DNA of 64,000 nucleotides, taken from ZC4RG29 sp964521255 (GTDB taxonomy: Bacteria > Bacteroidota > Bacteroidia > Cytophagales > Cyclobacteriaceae). The stretch lies in assembly GCA_964521255.1 (NCBI GenBank), contig CAZFRM010000001.1:523824-587823 (forward strand). The letters are read 5' to 3'. A program made the position numbers and the translations under genes. Below the pieces are notes generated by a model, which was given only the letters and a program-made list of their open reading frames with translations, had not been told where the DNA came from and searched no databases. Position 1 is the first letter of the stretch. Each line of letters opens with the position of its first letter. Positions 32,735-41,261 of the stretch are shown piece after piece.

Positions 32735-32986
32735 TTAAAAACTCTGAACCAACGGACGCGGTAACTGTTTTTCAGTTAGCCTGAAACTTAACCTTCCTTG
32801 TTGAAGTATATAGTGTACTTCAATTCTGTTCTTTGAAAATGAATAGCCCATTCCTATGTATTTTCGATGGCGGTTAATAAACATCTTCTTATTCAAAATC
32901 CTGAAAAACGCAAAGGAGACTGGCAACCAAACTTGATTAACCTGATCTTTAACCCCGGAATGCAGATCAGGTATATAAAATCCATT
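32735..32986 (-). pseudogene. remnant of an outer-membrane-type protein, C-terminal part only
   Basis: An open frame of 83 codons has no good start: reading back from the stop at 32735, it opens at an in-frame TGA (32987-32989), and the only starts are an internal TTG and ATG. The product (for example GFYIPDLHSGVKDQVNQVW, then FINRHRKYIGMGYSFSKNRI, EVHYILQQGRLSF) has alternating beta-strand character and resembles the last strands of DUF2490-type outer-membrane proteins. I read it as the 3' remnant of a degraded gene. It directly abuts the alpha/beta hydrolase stop at 32987. The resemblance to DUF2490 is by eye only. Confidence 0.35.
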
Positions 32987-33754
32987 TCATTTTGGACTTA
33001 AAAAGTTAACCACCTCATCTACAAATTCCCTGGGTTTTTCGGCCTGAACCCAATGGCCTGTATCCAGTGTAACCAGTATAGCCTTCGGAAAATTTATTTT
33101 GATCTCAACAAGGTCCGAATCATCAACATAATTTGAATGCTTACCTCTAATGAATAGCGTCGGTTTCTCAAATTTCATTTGCCCAAGAATACCATCACCA
33201 ACATTTTCTATATTCTTGTCTAGTGCTGGTAAATTAATTTTCCAGTTAAAACCTCCCTCTGGCTTGCGATGAAGATTTTTCAACAGGAACTGGCGAACGT
33301 CAGCTTCGGGGACATATTCAGCAAGAAAACTATCCGCATCATTTCTTGAATGAATGGTACGTATTGGTATTGCTTTAAGTCCCTCAAGAATATTATCGTG
33401 CTTTACGGTATAGCTTTTTGGGGCGATGTCAACAACGATAAGTTTACTGGTCAGCTCCGGATGGGCAGTGGCGAATTTCATAGCGGTCTTCCCACCCAAA
33501 CTATGCCCGATAAGGATAGGATCGGATATTGAATTGGTGACCAGGAATTCGTGCAGGTCATCCGCAAGCACATCATAGTTAAAAACATCATCATGGGGAG
33601 ACTGACCATGATTACGTTGGTCGATGAGGTAGACTCGATATTGGTCGGCAAGCATTTTAGCTTGTGTTAGCCAATTGTCTGATGATCCGAAAAGACCGTG
33701 AAGAATAACCAAAGGTTGTCCATTTCCCCCCAGTTCCCTGTAAAATAGTTTCAT
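32987..33754 (-). CDS. alpha/beta hydrolase, YbfF-type esterase
   Basis: Serine hydrolase of the alpha/beta fold, 255 residues, cytoplasmic. The oxyanion region LVILHGLFGSSDNWLTQAK and the nucleophile elbow GHSLGG (Ser85) are typical of the YbfF/acyl-CoA esterase-like branch; the acid is probably in IRGKHSNYVDDSD and the catalytic His in DTGHWVQAEKP. VYLIDQRNHGQSPH is another family block. The substrate is unknown. It is transcribed divergently from lysA and nothing upstream suggests an operon. Confidence 0.92.
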   Translation of the reverse strand: MKLFYRELGGNGQPLVILHGLFGSSDNWLTQAKMLADQYRVYLIDQRNHGQSPHDDVFNYDVLADDLHEFLVTNSISDPILIGHSLGGKTAMKFATAHPELTSKLIVVDIAPKSYTVKHDNILEGLKAIPIRTIHSRNDADSFLAEYVPEADVRQFLLKNLHRKPEGGFNWKINLPALDKNIENVGDGILGQMKFEKPTLFIRGKHSNYVDDSDLVEIKINFPKAILVTLDTGHWVQAEKPREFVDEVVNFLSPK

Positions 33755-33793
33755 TCGTCAAAAGTAAGACGCAAAATTAAATTAATGCATTGG

Positions 33794-33801
33794 TATATTT
33801 G
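33794..33801 (+). promoter_or_regulatory. lysA -7 promoter element
   Basis: TATATTTG matches the Bacteroidota -7 consensus TAnnTTTG 17 bases before the lysA start codon, implying a very short leader. The -33 element is not clear. Confidence 0.4.
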
Positions 33802-33818
33802 GGGCTTTTAAAAATACA

Positions 33819-35051
33819 ATGGAATTAGCAGGCAAGACGTACACGATTCAGGGTATACCGGTGCTGGACATTTGCAAGGAATTTGGCACACCGGTTTTTG
33901 TATATGACGCAGAGAAAATCATTAACCAGTTAAAAAGTTTAAAAGGCGCTTTTTCTCAAACCAATGTAAAGATCAAGTTCGCGGCTAAGGCATTGACGAA
34001 TATTTCGGTTTTAAAACTCCTGAAGAATAATGGAGCCGGAGTAGACGTAGTTTCAATTGAGGAGGCACAAATTGCACTTGGCGCCGGTTTTTATCCTGAA
34101 GAAATAATGTTCACACCAAATTGTGTTGACTACAAAGAAATTCAGGAAGGCGTACGCCTCGGCCTGGTTGTAAATCTGGACAATCTTTCTGTTCTGCAAA
34201 AATTTGGAGAGGAGTACGGATCATCTTATCCGTGCGGAATTCGTCTTAACCCACATATCATGGCCGGAGGGAATTACAAAATTTCAACAGGCCATAGCAA
34301 TTCAAAATTTGGCATCTCTATCTACCAGCTTCCGCAGATTATAGAGCTGGTTATGAAGTACGATATCAAAGTGAATGGACTGCATATTCACACCGGATCT
34401 GATATTACAGAGTCTGAAGTTTTTTTGAAGATGGCGGAAATTCTCTTTGGAATAGCACGGGAATTTCCAGACCTGGAATTCATTGACTTTGGTAGTGGCT
34501 TTAAAGTTGCCTATAAAGATGGCGACATGGTAACGAATGTGTACGACCTGGGATTGAAGCTTAGCAAAGCTTTTGAAGAATTCTGTGCACAGTATGGAAG
34601 AAAGCTTGAATTATGGATTGAACCCGGTAAATATTTAGTAAGTGAAGCCGGTTACTTCTTTGTTAAAACCAGTGTAATTAAATCAACACCTTCAGTAACC
34701 TTTGTAGGTGTTAATTCCGGATTGAATCACCTGATCAGGCCGATGATGTATGAGGCGTATCATCACATCATTAATGTTTCTAATGTAGGAGGATCTCAAA
34801 AACTATATACCATAGTTGGCTATATATGTGAAACAGATACGTTTGGCTCTGACAGGAAACTTAATGAAGTAAGAGAAGGTGATATTCTCGTTATGAAAAA
34901 TGCCGGAGCCTATTGTTATTCAATGGCATCTAATTACAATTCACGATTAAAACCTGCCGAAGTTATGGTGCTTGATGGGGAAGCTAAGCTTATCCGCAAA
35001 CGTGAAACTTTTGACGATTTGCTTCGTGGGCAGATCGACATCGGACTTTAA
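33819..35051 (+). CDS. lysA: diaminopimelate decarboxylase
   Basis: PLP enzyme that decarboxylates meso-diaminopimelate to lysine, the last step of the pathway. The fold-type III barrel starts with PVFVYDAEKIINQLKSLKGAF; the PLP-binding Lys57 is in KFAAKALTN. HIHTGSDI and the phosphate-binding GSGFKV come later, followed by WIEPGKYLVSEAG and the second-domain block CETDTFGSDRKL and MKNAGAYCYSMASNYNSR. The length of 410 is normal. The start has a -7 TATATTTG box a few bases upstream. Because peptidoglycan needs diaminopimelate, this gene fits the wall-related context but is not in an operon with it. Confidence 0.95.
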   Translation: MELAGKTYTIQGIPVLDICKEFGTPVFVYDAEKIINQLKSLKGAFSQTNVKIKFAAKALTNISVLKLLKNNGAGVDVVSIEEAQIALGAGFYPEEIMFTPNCVDYKEIQEGVRLGLVVNLDNLSVLQKFGEEYGSSYPCGIRLNPHIMAGGNYKISTGHSNSKFGISIYQLPQIIELVMKYDIKVNGLHIHTGSDITESEVFLKMAEILFGIAREFPDLEFIDFGSGFKVAYKDGDMVTNVYDLGLKLSKAFEEFCAQYGRKLELWIEPGKYLVSEAGYFFVKTSVIKSTPSVTFVGVNSGLNHLIRPMMYEAYHHIINVSNVGGSQKLYTIVGYICETDTFGSDRKLNEVREGDILVMKNAGAYCYSMASNYNSRLKPAEVMVLDGEAKLIRKRETFDDLLRGQIDIGL

Positions 35052-35153
35052 GTGACAGGGTTTCAATTCGACCACTCCTCGAGTCTCTAATTGCTTCAAA
35101 ATAAAAACCGTAGAACTATGGAGGTTAATTGATAGTTTTAAGGAGATTGAAAA

Positions 35154-37271
35154 TTGTATCGCATGGTTAAAAAGTTTGTCTTTTTCTCTTTCTTATCTTT
35201 TGTTTTATTCTCCCAGGATGTCCTAAGCCAGGTACTAAAAAAAGTAAATTGGACTACCGAAGTTTCAAAGAAAGATGTTAAAGTCGGTGAAGAGGTAGAA
35301 CTCGTCTTTAAAGCAAAAATTGATGATGGATGGTACATCTATTCAGTTGACTTTGAAGACTGTGGTCCTATACCGATGACGGTATCCTATGATCAAAAAG
35401 ATGGGTTTGAACTTGTTGGCACCCTGCGTGCAATAAAAGACAAAACAAAACACGATGCCATCTTCGGTTGTGATGTTCGAATATTTGAACACACCGGTGA
35501 GTTCAGGCAAACAGTCAGAATTCTTTCATCTCAGTCTATATCAATTAAAGGGTCTTTTGAAGGGCAGGTATGTTCTGAAAAAGAGGGATTGTGTGTTTTG
35601 TTCGATGGAGATTTCACACATGAACTTCAGGTCTCTGGTGGAACGGCACCCATTACAAAAAATGAAGTTATAGAAAAGACCGGGTTGAAGACGGAGTCAG
35701 TTAAGGATTCCCTGGCAAACGAAACACCTTCTGCTGACACGAGTGCCACATTGCCGTTACAAGAAACCTACACTAAAAATAATGGGCCCATTTTAGATAA
35801 ATCCATTTTGGAAGGCGAAGCCTCTTATGGGAATGATTCATTCGGAGCCCTTTTAATAATTGCCTTTATCGCCGGTTTGGCTTCTCTTATCACACCCTGC
35901 GTGTTCCCCATGGTGCCAATGACGGTGACCTTTTTTTTAAGGGATAATCAAAATAAGAAAGAAGGAATTAAGAAGGGTTTAATTTTCGGAATCTCGATAA
36001 TCGCGATATATACAACTGCCGGAACTTTATTTGCTGTTCTCCTGGGTACCGATGGGTTGAATGCACTTGCAACGCATTGGGCTCCTAATCTTTTTGTGTT
36101 TATTATTTTTCTTGTTTTTGCTCTTTCATTCTTCGGACTGTTTGAAATAAACGCTCCGCATAAGCTTGTCAATAAAGCAGATCAACAGGCTGAGAAAGGA
36201 GGCCTGCTGGGAATATTTTTTATGGCAGCTACACTTGTTCTGGTTTCATTTAGCTGCACTGTTCCTATTGTTGGGAGCGTGTTATTTCTATCTGCCGGCG
36301 GCGCCATCCTTAAGCCGATTGTTGTCATGTTCTTTTATTCGTTGGCCTTCGCGATGCCGTTTACCTTGTTCGCCCTTTTTCCGGAATGGCTTAAAGGTTT
36401 ACCCAAATCCGGAGGATGGCTCAACTCCGTTAAAGTAACATTAGGTTTTCTTGAGCTTGCATTGAGCCTTAAGTTTTTCAGCATTGCTGACCAGGCTTAT
36501 CATTGGGGGTTACTTGACAGGGACGTAAACATTGCATTGTGGGTCGTGATTTTCACATTGTTAGGATTTTATTTGCTGGGTAAGATCAGGCTTCCAAATG
36601 ACACTCCCATTGAAAAGGTAAGTATCTCTCGCCTGTTGTTTTCAATTCTTGTTTTCTCTTTTGTTGTTTATCTGATTCCCGGCTTATGGGGCGCTCCCTT
36701 AAAAGCCCTGGCTGGATACCTGCCCCCTCAACATACGCTTGATTTCGATCTTAATTCAAAAAGCAGCGGCTTGACTATTAATAATCAATGTGAAGATCCC
36801 AAATATGCAGACTTCCTTCACCTTCCTCACGGATTGCAAGGCTACTTTGACTATGACCAGGCTTTAGCTTGTGCACGAAAGGAAAACAAGCCATTATTTA
36901 TTGACTTTACAGGACACGGATGCACAAATTGCCGGGAAATGGAGGCTGTAGTTTGGTATGACCCTCAGGTTCTTGACAGACTAAAAAGAGATTTTATTGT
37001 TGTTGCCCTGTATGTAGACGACAAGACGATGCTGCCAGAATCCGAGTGGTACACCTCTGGCATTGACAATAAGGTTAAGAAGACAATTGGAAAACAAAAT
37101 GCTGATCTTCAGATAAGTAACCTGGATAATAATGCCCAGCCATTTTATATTCTCCTGGGTAAAGATGAGCGAGTACTAGCCTGGCCTTATGCGTATGATA
37201 GAAGCGTTGAGAAGTTTGTGAAATTTTTAGATTCAGGAAAATCAAAGTACAAGCAACTTTACGGAAACTAA
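35154..37271 (+). CDS. dsbD: thiol:disulfide interchange protein DsbD
   Basis: Inner-membrane electron conduit that carries reducing power from cytoplasmic thioredoxin to periplasmic disulfide reductases. Three parts are visible: an N-terminal periplasmic immunoglobulin-like domain (GWYIYSVDFEDCGPIPMTVS), a membrane domain of about eight helices with paired Cys249 (ITPCVFPMVPM) and Cys368 (SFSCTVPIVG), and a C-terminal thioredoxin domain with Cys590-x-x-Cys593 (GHGCTNCREME). Length 705 is larger than E. coli but normal for this phylum. AAGGAG at 35140-35145 supports the TTG start; the ATG at 35163 is the alternative. It likely feeds the TlpA-like and redoxin proteins at 2.4-3.6 kb. Confidence 0.93.
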   Translation: MYRMVKKFVFFSFLSFVLFSQDVLSQVLKKVNWTTEVSKKDVKVGEEVELVFKAKIDDGWYIYSVDFEDCGPIPMTVSYDQKDGFELVGTLRAIKDKTKHDAIFGCDVRIFEHTGEFRQTVRILSSQSISIKGSFEGQVCSEKEGLCVLFDGDFTHELQVSGGTAPITKNEVIEKTGLKTESVKDSLANETPSADTSATLPLQETYTKNNGPILDKSILEGEASYGNDSFGALLIIAFIAGLASLITPCVFPMVPMTVTFFLRDNQNKKEGIKKGLIFGISIIAIYTTAGTLFAVLLGTDGLNALATHWAPNLFVFIIFLVFALSFFGLFEINAPHKLVNKADQQAEKGGLLGIFFMAATLVLVSFSCTVPIVGSVLFLSAGGAILKPIVVMFFYSLAFAMPFTLFALFPEWLKGLPKSGGWLNSVKVTLGFLELALSLKFFSIADQAYHWGLLDRDVNIALWVVIFTLLGFYLLGKIRLPNDTPIEKVSISRLLFSILVFSFVVYLIPGLWGAPLKALAGYLPPQHTLDFDLNSKSSGLTINNQCEDPKYADFLHLPHGLQGYFDYDQALACARKENKPLFIDFTGHGCTNCREMEAVVWYDPQVLDRLKRDFIVVALYVDDKTMLPESEWYTSGIDNKVKKTIGKQNADLQISNLDNNAQPFYILLGKDERVLAWPYAYDRSVEKFVKFLDSGKSKYKQLYGN

Positions 37272-37303
37272 ACGTCATAGAATTCGACCAAGTGTATTTT
37301 CAA

Positions 37304-37334
37304 TTTGGACTTTAAGGTTAATGGTCTATATTTG
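37304..37334 (+). promoter_or_regulatory. Bacteroidota-type promoter for M23 peptidase
   Basis: TTTG (37304-37307), a 19-base spacer and TATATTTG (37327-37334) match the primary-sigma consensus TTTG-N17-23-TAnnTTTG of this phylum. The M23 gene starts about 137 bases downstream. Confidence 0.65.
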
Positions 37335-37470
37335 AGTTACTTGACTTAAACGCAAGGTTGAAATTTTACATTTTTTAAACTAAAGTTACTGGCCGCCAAT
37401 TTTTTGGGAAACCAGTAATAACTTGCAGAGCTTAATTTTTTGAACGTAAAAACTTTTTGATTTTAGACAA

Positions 37471-38769
37471 ATGAAAAAATTGCCCCTCAAACCGGTCTCC
37501 ATTTTCTTCTCTGCCGTAGTAGTATTGGTTGCCATTCTGGTTCTCAACAGAAGTAGCAATGTTCTTACAAAAAATGATGATGACCAAAATGACTCTGTTC
37601 ATGTTGACATTTCTATTAAAGAACCTAAGGTTCTGTACGGAATGATCGTTGATGATTACTTACTTATTGAAGACAAGATCAAGCGCAACCAACTTCTTGG
37701 CGATATCCTTACCGAATACAAAGTGCCTGCAAAACTCATCAATGATCTTTCTTCTGTTTCACGACAAATTTTTGATGTAAGAAAGATAGCACCCGATAAA
37801 AAGTACACGCTGATATGCCGTCAGGATTCTATGCGAACAGTGAAAGCACTTGTCTATGAACCGAATCCTATTGAATATGTGGTTTTAAAGTTTGATGATT
37901 CTCTTTCAGTTGATTTGTGTAAGCGAGAAGTTTCCACAGTTGAAAAAAGCATTTCCGGAGTGATTAAATTTAATTTATCAGAAACGATAGAAGCGCTTGG
38001 CATATCCCATGAACTAACCAATAAGTTCGTAGATATTTTTGCCTGGCAAGTTGATTTTCAACGCCTGCAAAAAGGTGATAAGTTTAAGTTGATCTATGAA
38101 GAGAAGCAAGTTGAAGGAGTTTCAGTCGGAATAAACAGGATCAGCGCTGTTTACTTTGAACATTTTAATACTCCATATTATGCTTTTCCATTTGATCAGG
38201 GAGAGGGCGTTGACTTTTTTGATGAAGAAGGAAAAAGCATGCGTAAAGCTTTATTAAAATATCCTATTGAATTCACTCGTATCAGTTCACGCTACTCGGG
38301 GAGACGTTTTCATCCTGTAACTAAAGTTTACAAAGCGCATTTGGGAACAGACTTTGCCGCCCCTACCGGTACACCTATCCGTTCAGTGGGTGATGGTACT
38401 GTTGAAGAGGCTCAGTACAAATCAAACAATGGAAACTACGTAAAGGTTAAGCACAACGGAACATACACGACACAATACCTTCATATGTCTGGTATTGCCC
38501 CAGGCGTGAGGGCGGGAACGCGCGTAAGGCAAGGACAAATTATTGGATATGTTGGCAGTACAGGTCTTGCTACCGGCCCACACCTCTGCTATCGTTTTTG
38601 GAAGAATGGTGTTCAGGTAGATGCTCTTCAGGTAGAGCTCCCTCCATCTGAACCAATTAAAAAAGAATTCGTATCATCATTTGAAAAGGTTAAGGTAGAA
38701 TTAACAAGCCGCTTGAATTTAATTCCTGTTCCTGAACTTCAGGAAGACCCGATGGCTTCACTTCAATAA
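37471..38769 (+). CDS. M23-family peptidoglycan DD-peptidase-like protein, HxC variant
   Basis: Envelope zinc metallopeptidase of the LytM/lysostaphin family with a single N-terminal membrane anchor (about 9-28). The middle part (about 50-250) resembles the OapA/LysM-like domains of murein endopeptidases. The catalytic domain has His290-x-x-x-Asp294 (HLGTDF), YLHMSG (catalytic His) and ATGPHLCYRF. The last motif should read His-x-His, where the second His binds zinc; here it is His371-Leu-Cys373. The Cys could act as ligand, or the protein could be a regulator of other hydrolases. It stands alone behind a clear promoter; the patatin-like gene follows on the same strand. Confidence 0.9.
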   Translation: MKKLPLKPVSIFFSAVVVLVAILVLNRSSNVLTKNDDDQNDSVHVDISIKEPKVLYGMIVDDYLLIEDKIKRNQLLGDILTEYKVPAKLINDLSSVSRQIFDVRKIAPDKKYTLICRQDSMRTVKALVYEPNPIEYVVLKFDDSLSVDLCKREVSTVEKSISGVIKFNLSETIEALGISHELTNKFVDIFAWQVDFQRLQKGDKFKLIYEEKQVEGVSVGINRISAVYFEHFNTPYYAFPFDQGEGVDFFDEEGKSMRKALLKYPIEFTRISSRYSGRRFHPVTKVYKAHLGTDFAAPTGTPIRSVGDGTVEEAQYKSNNGNYVKVKHNGTYTTQYLHMSGIAPGVRAGTRVRQGQIIGYVGSTGLATGPHLCYRFWKNGVQVDALQVELPPSEPIKKEFVSSFEKVKVELTSRLNLIPVPELQEDPMASLQ

Positions 38770-38846
38770 GTCTTCATTTATTTCAGAGATTACGGCAATT
38801 TTTCTCTTAACTTTTTGTTAAGGTGTAGTTGCAGGTGCTCGATATA

Positions 38847-41141
38847 ATGAAACATTTTTTACCCATTGTTTTAATTTTATTTTCTACCAACCTTTTCGGT
38901 CAACGCGTCGGGCTTGTATTAAGTGGCGGAGCGGCAAAAGGACTGGCACACGTTGGTGTACTCAAAGCACTTGAGGAAAATGATATTCCGGTTGACTACA
39001 TCGTTGGAACTTCAATGGGGGGTATTGTTGGTGGCATGTATGCCGCTGGAGTGAGTCCGGATCAAATAGAAGAAATAGCTACTTCTGAAAAATTTCTTCG
39101 ATGGGTGAAAGGATTTCCAGAAGAAGGTTACAACTATTTTTACCACAAAAGTAATCCGAACCCCGGCTTCTTACGCTTAGATCTTGCCCTTGACTCTACT
39201 TTGAATATTCAGTTTAATTCAAGCCTGGCCAGCGATGTATCTTTGAATTTTGCGCTGACGGAACAGTTTGCTCAGGCTTCAGCTATTTCTAAAAATAATT
39301 TTGACAGCCTCTTTGTTCCACTTCGCGTTGTGGCTGCAGATATTTTTACACAAAATGAAGTTATACTTTCCAGGGGCTTATTGAGTAACGCATTAAGGGC
39401 AACGCAAACTGTACCTTTCTTTTATAATCCCATTCGGGTGGATGGCAAGTATTTATTTGACGGAGGTGTCTATAACAATTTTCCCGTTGATGTTGCTAAA
39501 AAAGAATTTAATCCTGACGTGATCATCGGGGTAAATGTTTCTACAAAAGTTTTTGAAGAATATCCCTACGATGACGATGATAAGCTTATATCCAATTCCC
39601 TCATCTATATGTTGCTTGATAAATCCGATCCACGGGATATTGGACCAGAGAGTATTTACATTCAGCCAAATGTGACGGGTTATACTTCTTTTAATTTTGA
39701 ACGTGCAAAGAGCTTAATCGATAGCGGGTATGTTCAAACGCTAAGACAGATCGATGAGATTAAAGCAAAAATAGAAAGGAGAGTCAGTTGTGATGAAGTT
39801 TATGTTAAGCGGAACAACTTTTCCAACAAAAGCTATCCATTCGAATTTAATGAAATCGTATTCAAAGGTTTTAATGAAAAGCAAAAAAAGTACATCAACA
39901 GAGTATTCGGTATCAATCCTAACAGGCCACGGCCTTTATACCGGCGGGATATATCAAAAGGATACTTTGAACTTGTCTCTGAAGACTATTTCGCTAATGT
40001 TTTTCCGAATATACTTTTTGACACAGTTGACAATAAATTTGCTCTTCTCCTTTCGCGCAGACCGCAACGAAATTTTCTTGTAGATTTTGGAGGCGTAATT
40101 GCAACGCGCGATATCAGTAATATTTATTTGGGCCTTAACTATTATTATTTCAATAAGTCGCTGGTTCACTCTTTTGTAGGATTTCAAACGGGAAGTTTTT
40201 ACAAGAGCGCCTCAGCTAATGTTCGCATTGACAATCCCTTTATTACAAAGTTTTACATCGAGCCTCACGTTGCGGTTAACAGTTGGGACTACCTGAAAAA
40301 TGAAGACCTCTTCCAGGATGTCAGCTCAACGGTTTTGCGAAGAGTTAACAGACAATTAGCAATTGATTTTGGGTGGCCTGTTAGCGATCGATTTAAAGCC
40401 GTAATTACAATGGAAGGATTCAGCAATACGGATCGGTATTCAAACGATGGTGGTTTTGTTAGCACAGATACGCTGGATAGGCTTCAACTCAAAGGGATGC
40501 AGACTACAGTAAAGCTTAGTGCAAATAGCTTAAATCGAAAACAATATCCATCTTCAGGATCTGCCATAACTTTAGCGGCGTCTTATTTTAATCTTGAAGA
40601 AAATTACCAGCCGGGCAATACATCGGTGCGTGAACAAGCTATGATAGCAGATCATCAATGGTTCAGGATCAGATTTTCGGCAGAACAATACTTTTCAAAA
40701 GGCTTTTACCGTCCCGGTTACTTTGTAGATGCTGTTTTTTCTAATCAAACCACATTTCAAAATTACTTTGGTACGATAATAAATGCTCCGGCTTTCCGTC
40801 CATTACAAGATAGTCCAACACTACTGCTCGAAAACTTTCGCTCATTTAATTATATAGGAGGTGGGGTACGGAATGTTTTTACGCTTCGTAGCAAACTTGA
40901 TTTACGACTGGAGGGATACATTTTCAAACCCTTTGATTACCTGTCTGAGAGTGATGACCAGGAAGCAATAAAAAACGCTGACCTTTCTCAGGTATACCTT
41001 GCTGCATCCGTTGGCTTAGTGCATCATTCACCTATTGGCCCCCTAAGCTTAAGCCTCAACTATTATGATGATGAGCAAAATCAACTGGGTGTATTGCTTC
41101 ATCTGGGGTTTCTGCTTTACAACAAACACACGCTTGAGTAG
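38847..41141 (+). CDS. patatin-like phospholipase with outer-membrane barrel (PlpD type)
   Basis: Type Vd autotransporter-like phospholipase. The signal peptide MKHFLPIVLILFSTNLFGQ starts at the ATG at 38847 (a TTG 18 bases upstream would add six residues). The patatin domain shows GGAAKGLAHVGVL, the nucleophile Ser56 in GTSMGG and Asp205 in DGGVYNN, giving the Ser-Asp dyad. A POTRA-like linker follows (about 320-400), and the C-terminal 360 residues have alternating aromatic strands ending in LLHLGFLLYNKH, as in a 16-stranded barrel of the BamA/Omp85 kind. Known members of this architecture release or display a lipase at the surface. Confidence 0.92.
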   Translation: MKHFLPIVLILFSTNLFGQRVGLVLSGGAAKGLAHVGVLKALEENDIPVDYIVGTSMGGIVGGMYAAGVSPDQIEEIATSEKFLRWVKGFPEEGYNYFYHKSNPNPGFLRLDLALDSTLNIQFNSSLASDVSLNFALTEQFAQASAISKNNFDSLFVPLRVVAADIFTQNEVILSRGLLSNALRATQTVPFFYNPIRVDGKYLFDGGVYNNFPVDVAKKEFNPDVIIGVNVSTKVFEEYPYDDDDKLISNSLIYMLLDKSDPRDIGPESIYIQPNVTGYTSFNFERAKSLIDSGYVQTLRQIDEIKAKIERRVSCDEVYVKRNNFSNKSYPFEFNEIVFKGFNEKQKKYINRVFGINPNRPRPLYRRDISKGYFELVSEDYFANVFPNILFDTVDNKFALLLSRRPQRNFLVDFGGVIATRDISNIYLGLNYYYFNKSLVHSFVGFQTGSFYKSASANVRIDNPFITKFYIEPHVAVNSWDYLKNEDLFQDVSSTVLRRVNRQLAIDFGWPVSDRFKAVITMEGFSNTDRYSNDGGFVSTDTLDRLQLKGMQTTVKLSANSLNRKQYPSSGSAITLAASYFNLEENYQPGNTSVREQAMIADHQWFRIRFSAEQYFSKGFYRPGYFVDAVFSNQTTFQNYFGTIINAPAFRPLQDSPTLLLENFRSFNYIGGGVRNVFTLRSKLDLRLEGYIFKPFDYLSESDDQEAIKNADLSQVYLAASVGLVHHSPIGPLSLSLNYYDDEQNQLGVLLHLGFLLYNKHTLE

Positions 41142-41261
41142 ACTGCCCAATAACAATAAACTTTATTTGAGTGTTAATGACTTGGATTTGCTTATTTAAT
41201 GAGCTCTTTCAACAACAATTCTTAATTTTTGAGTAAGTTTATTATCGTAATTCGTGCAGGC

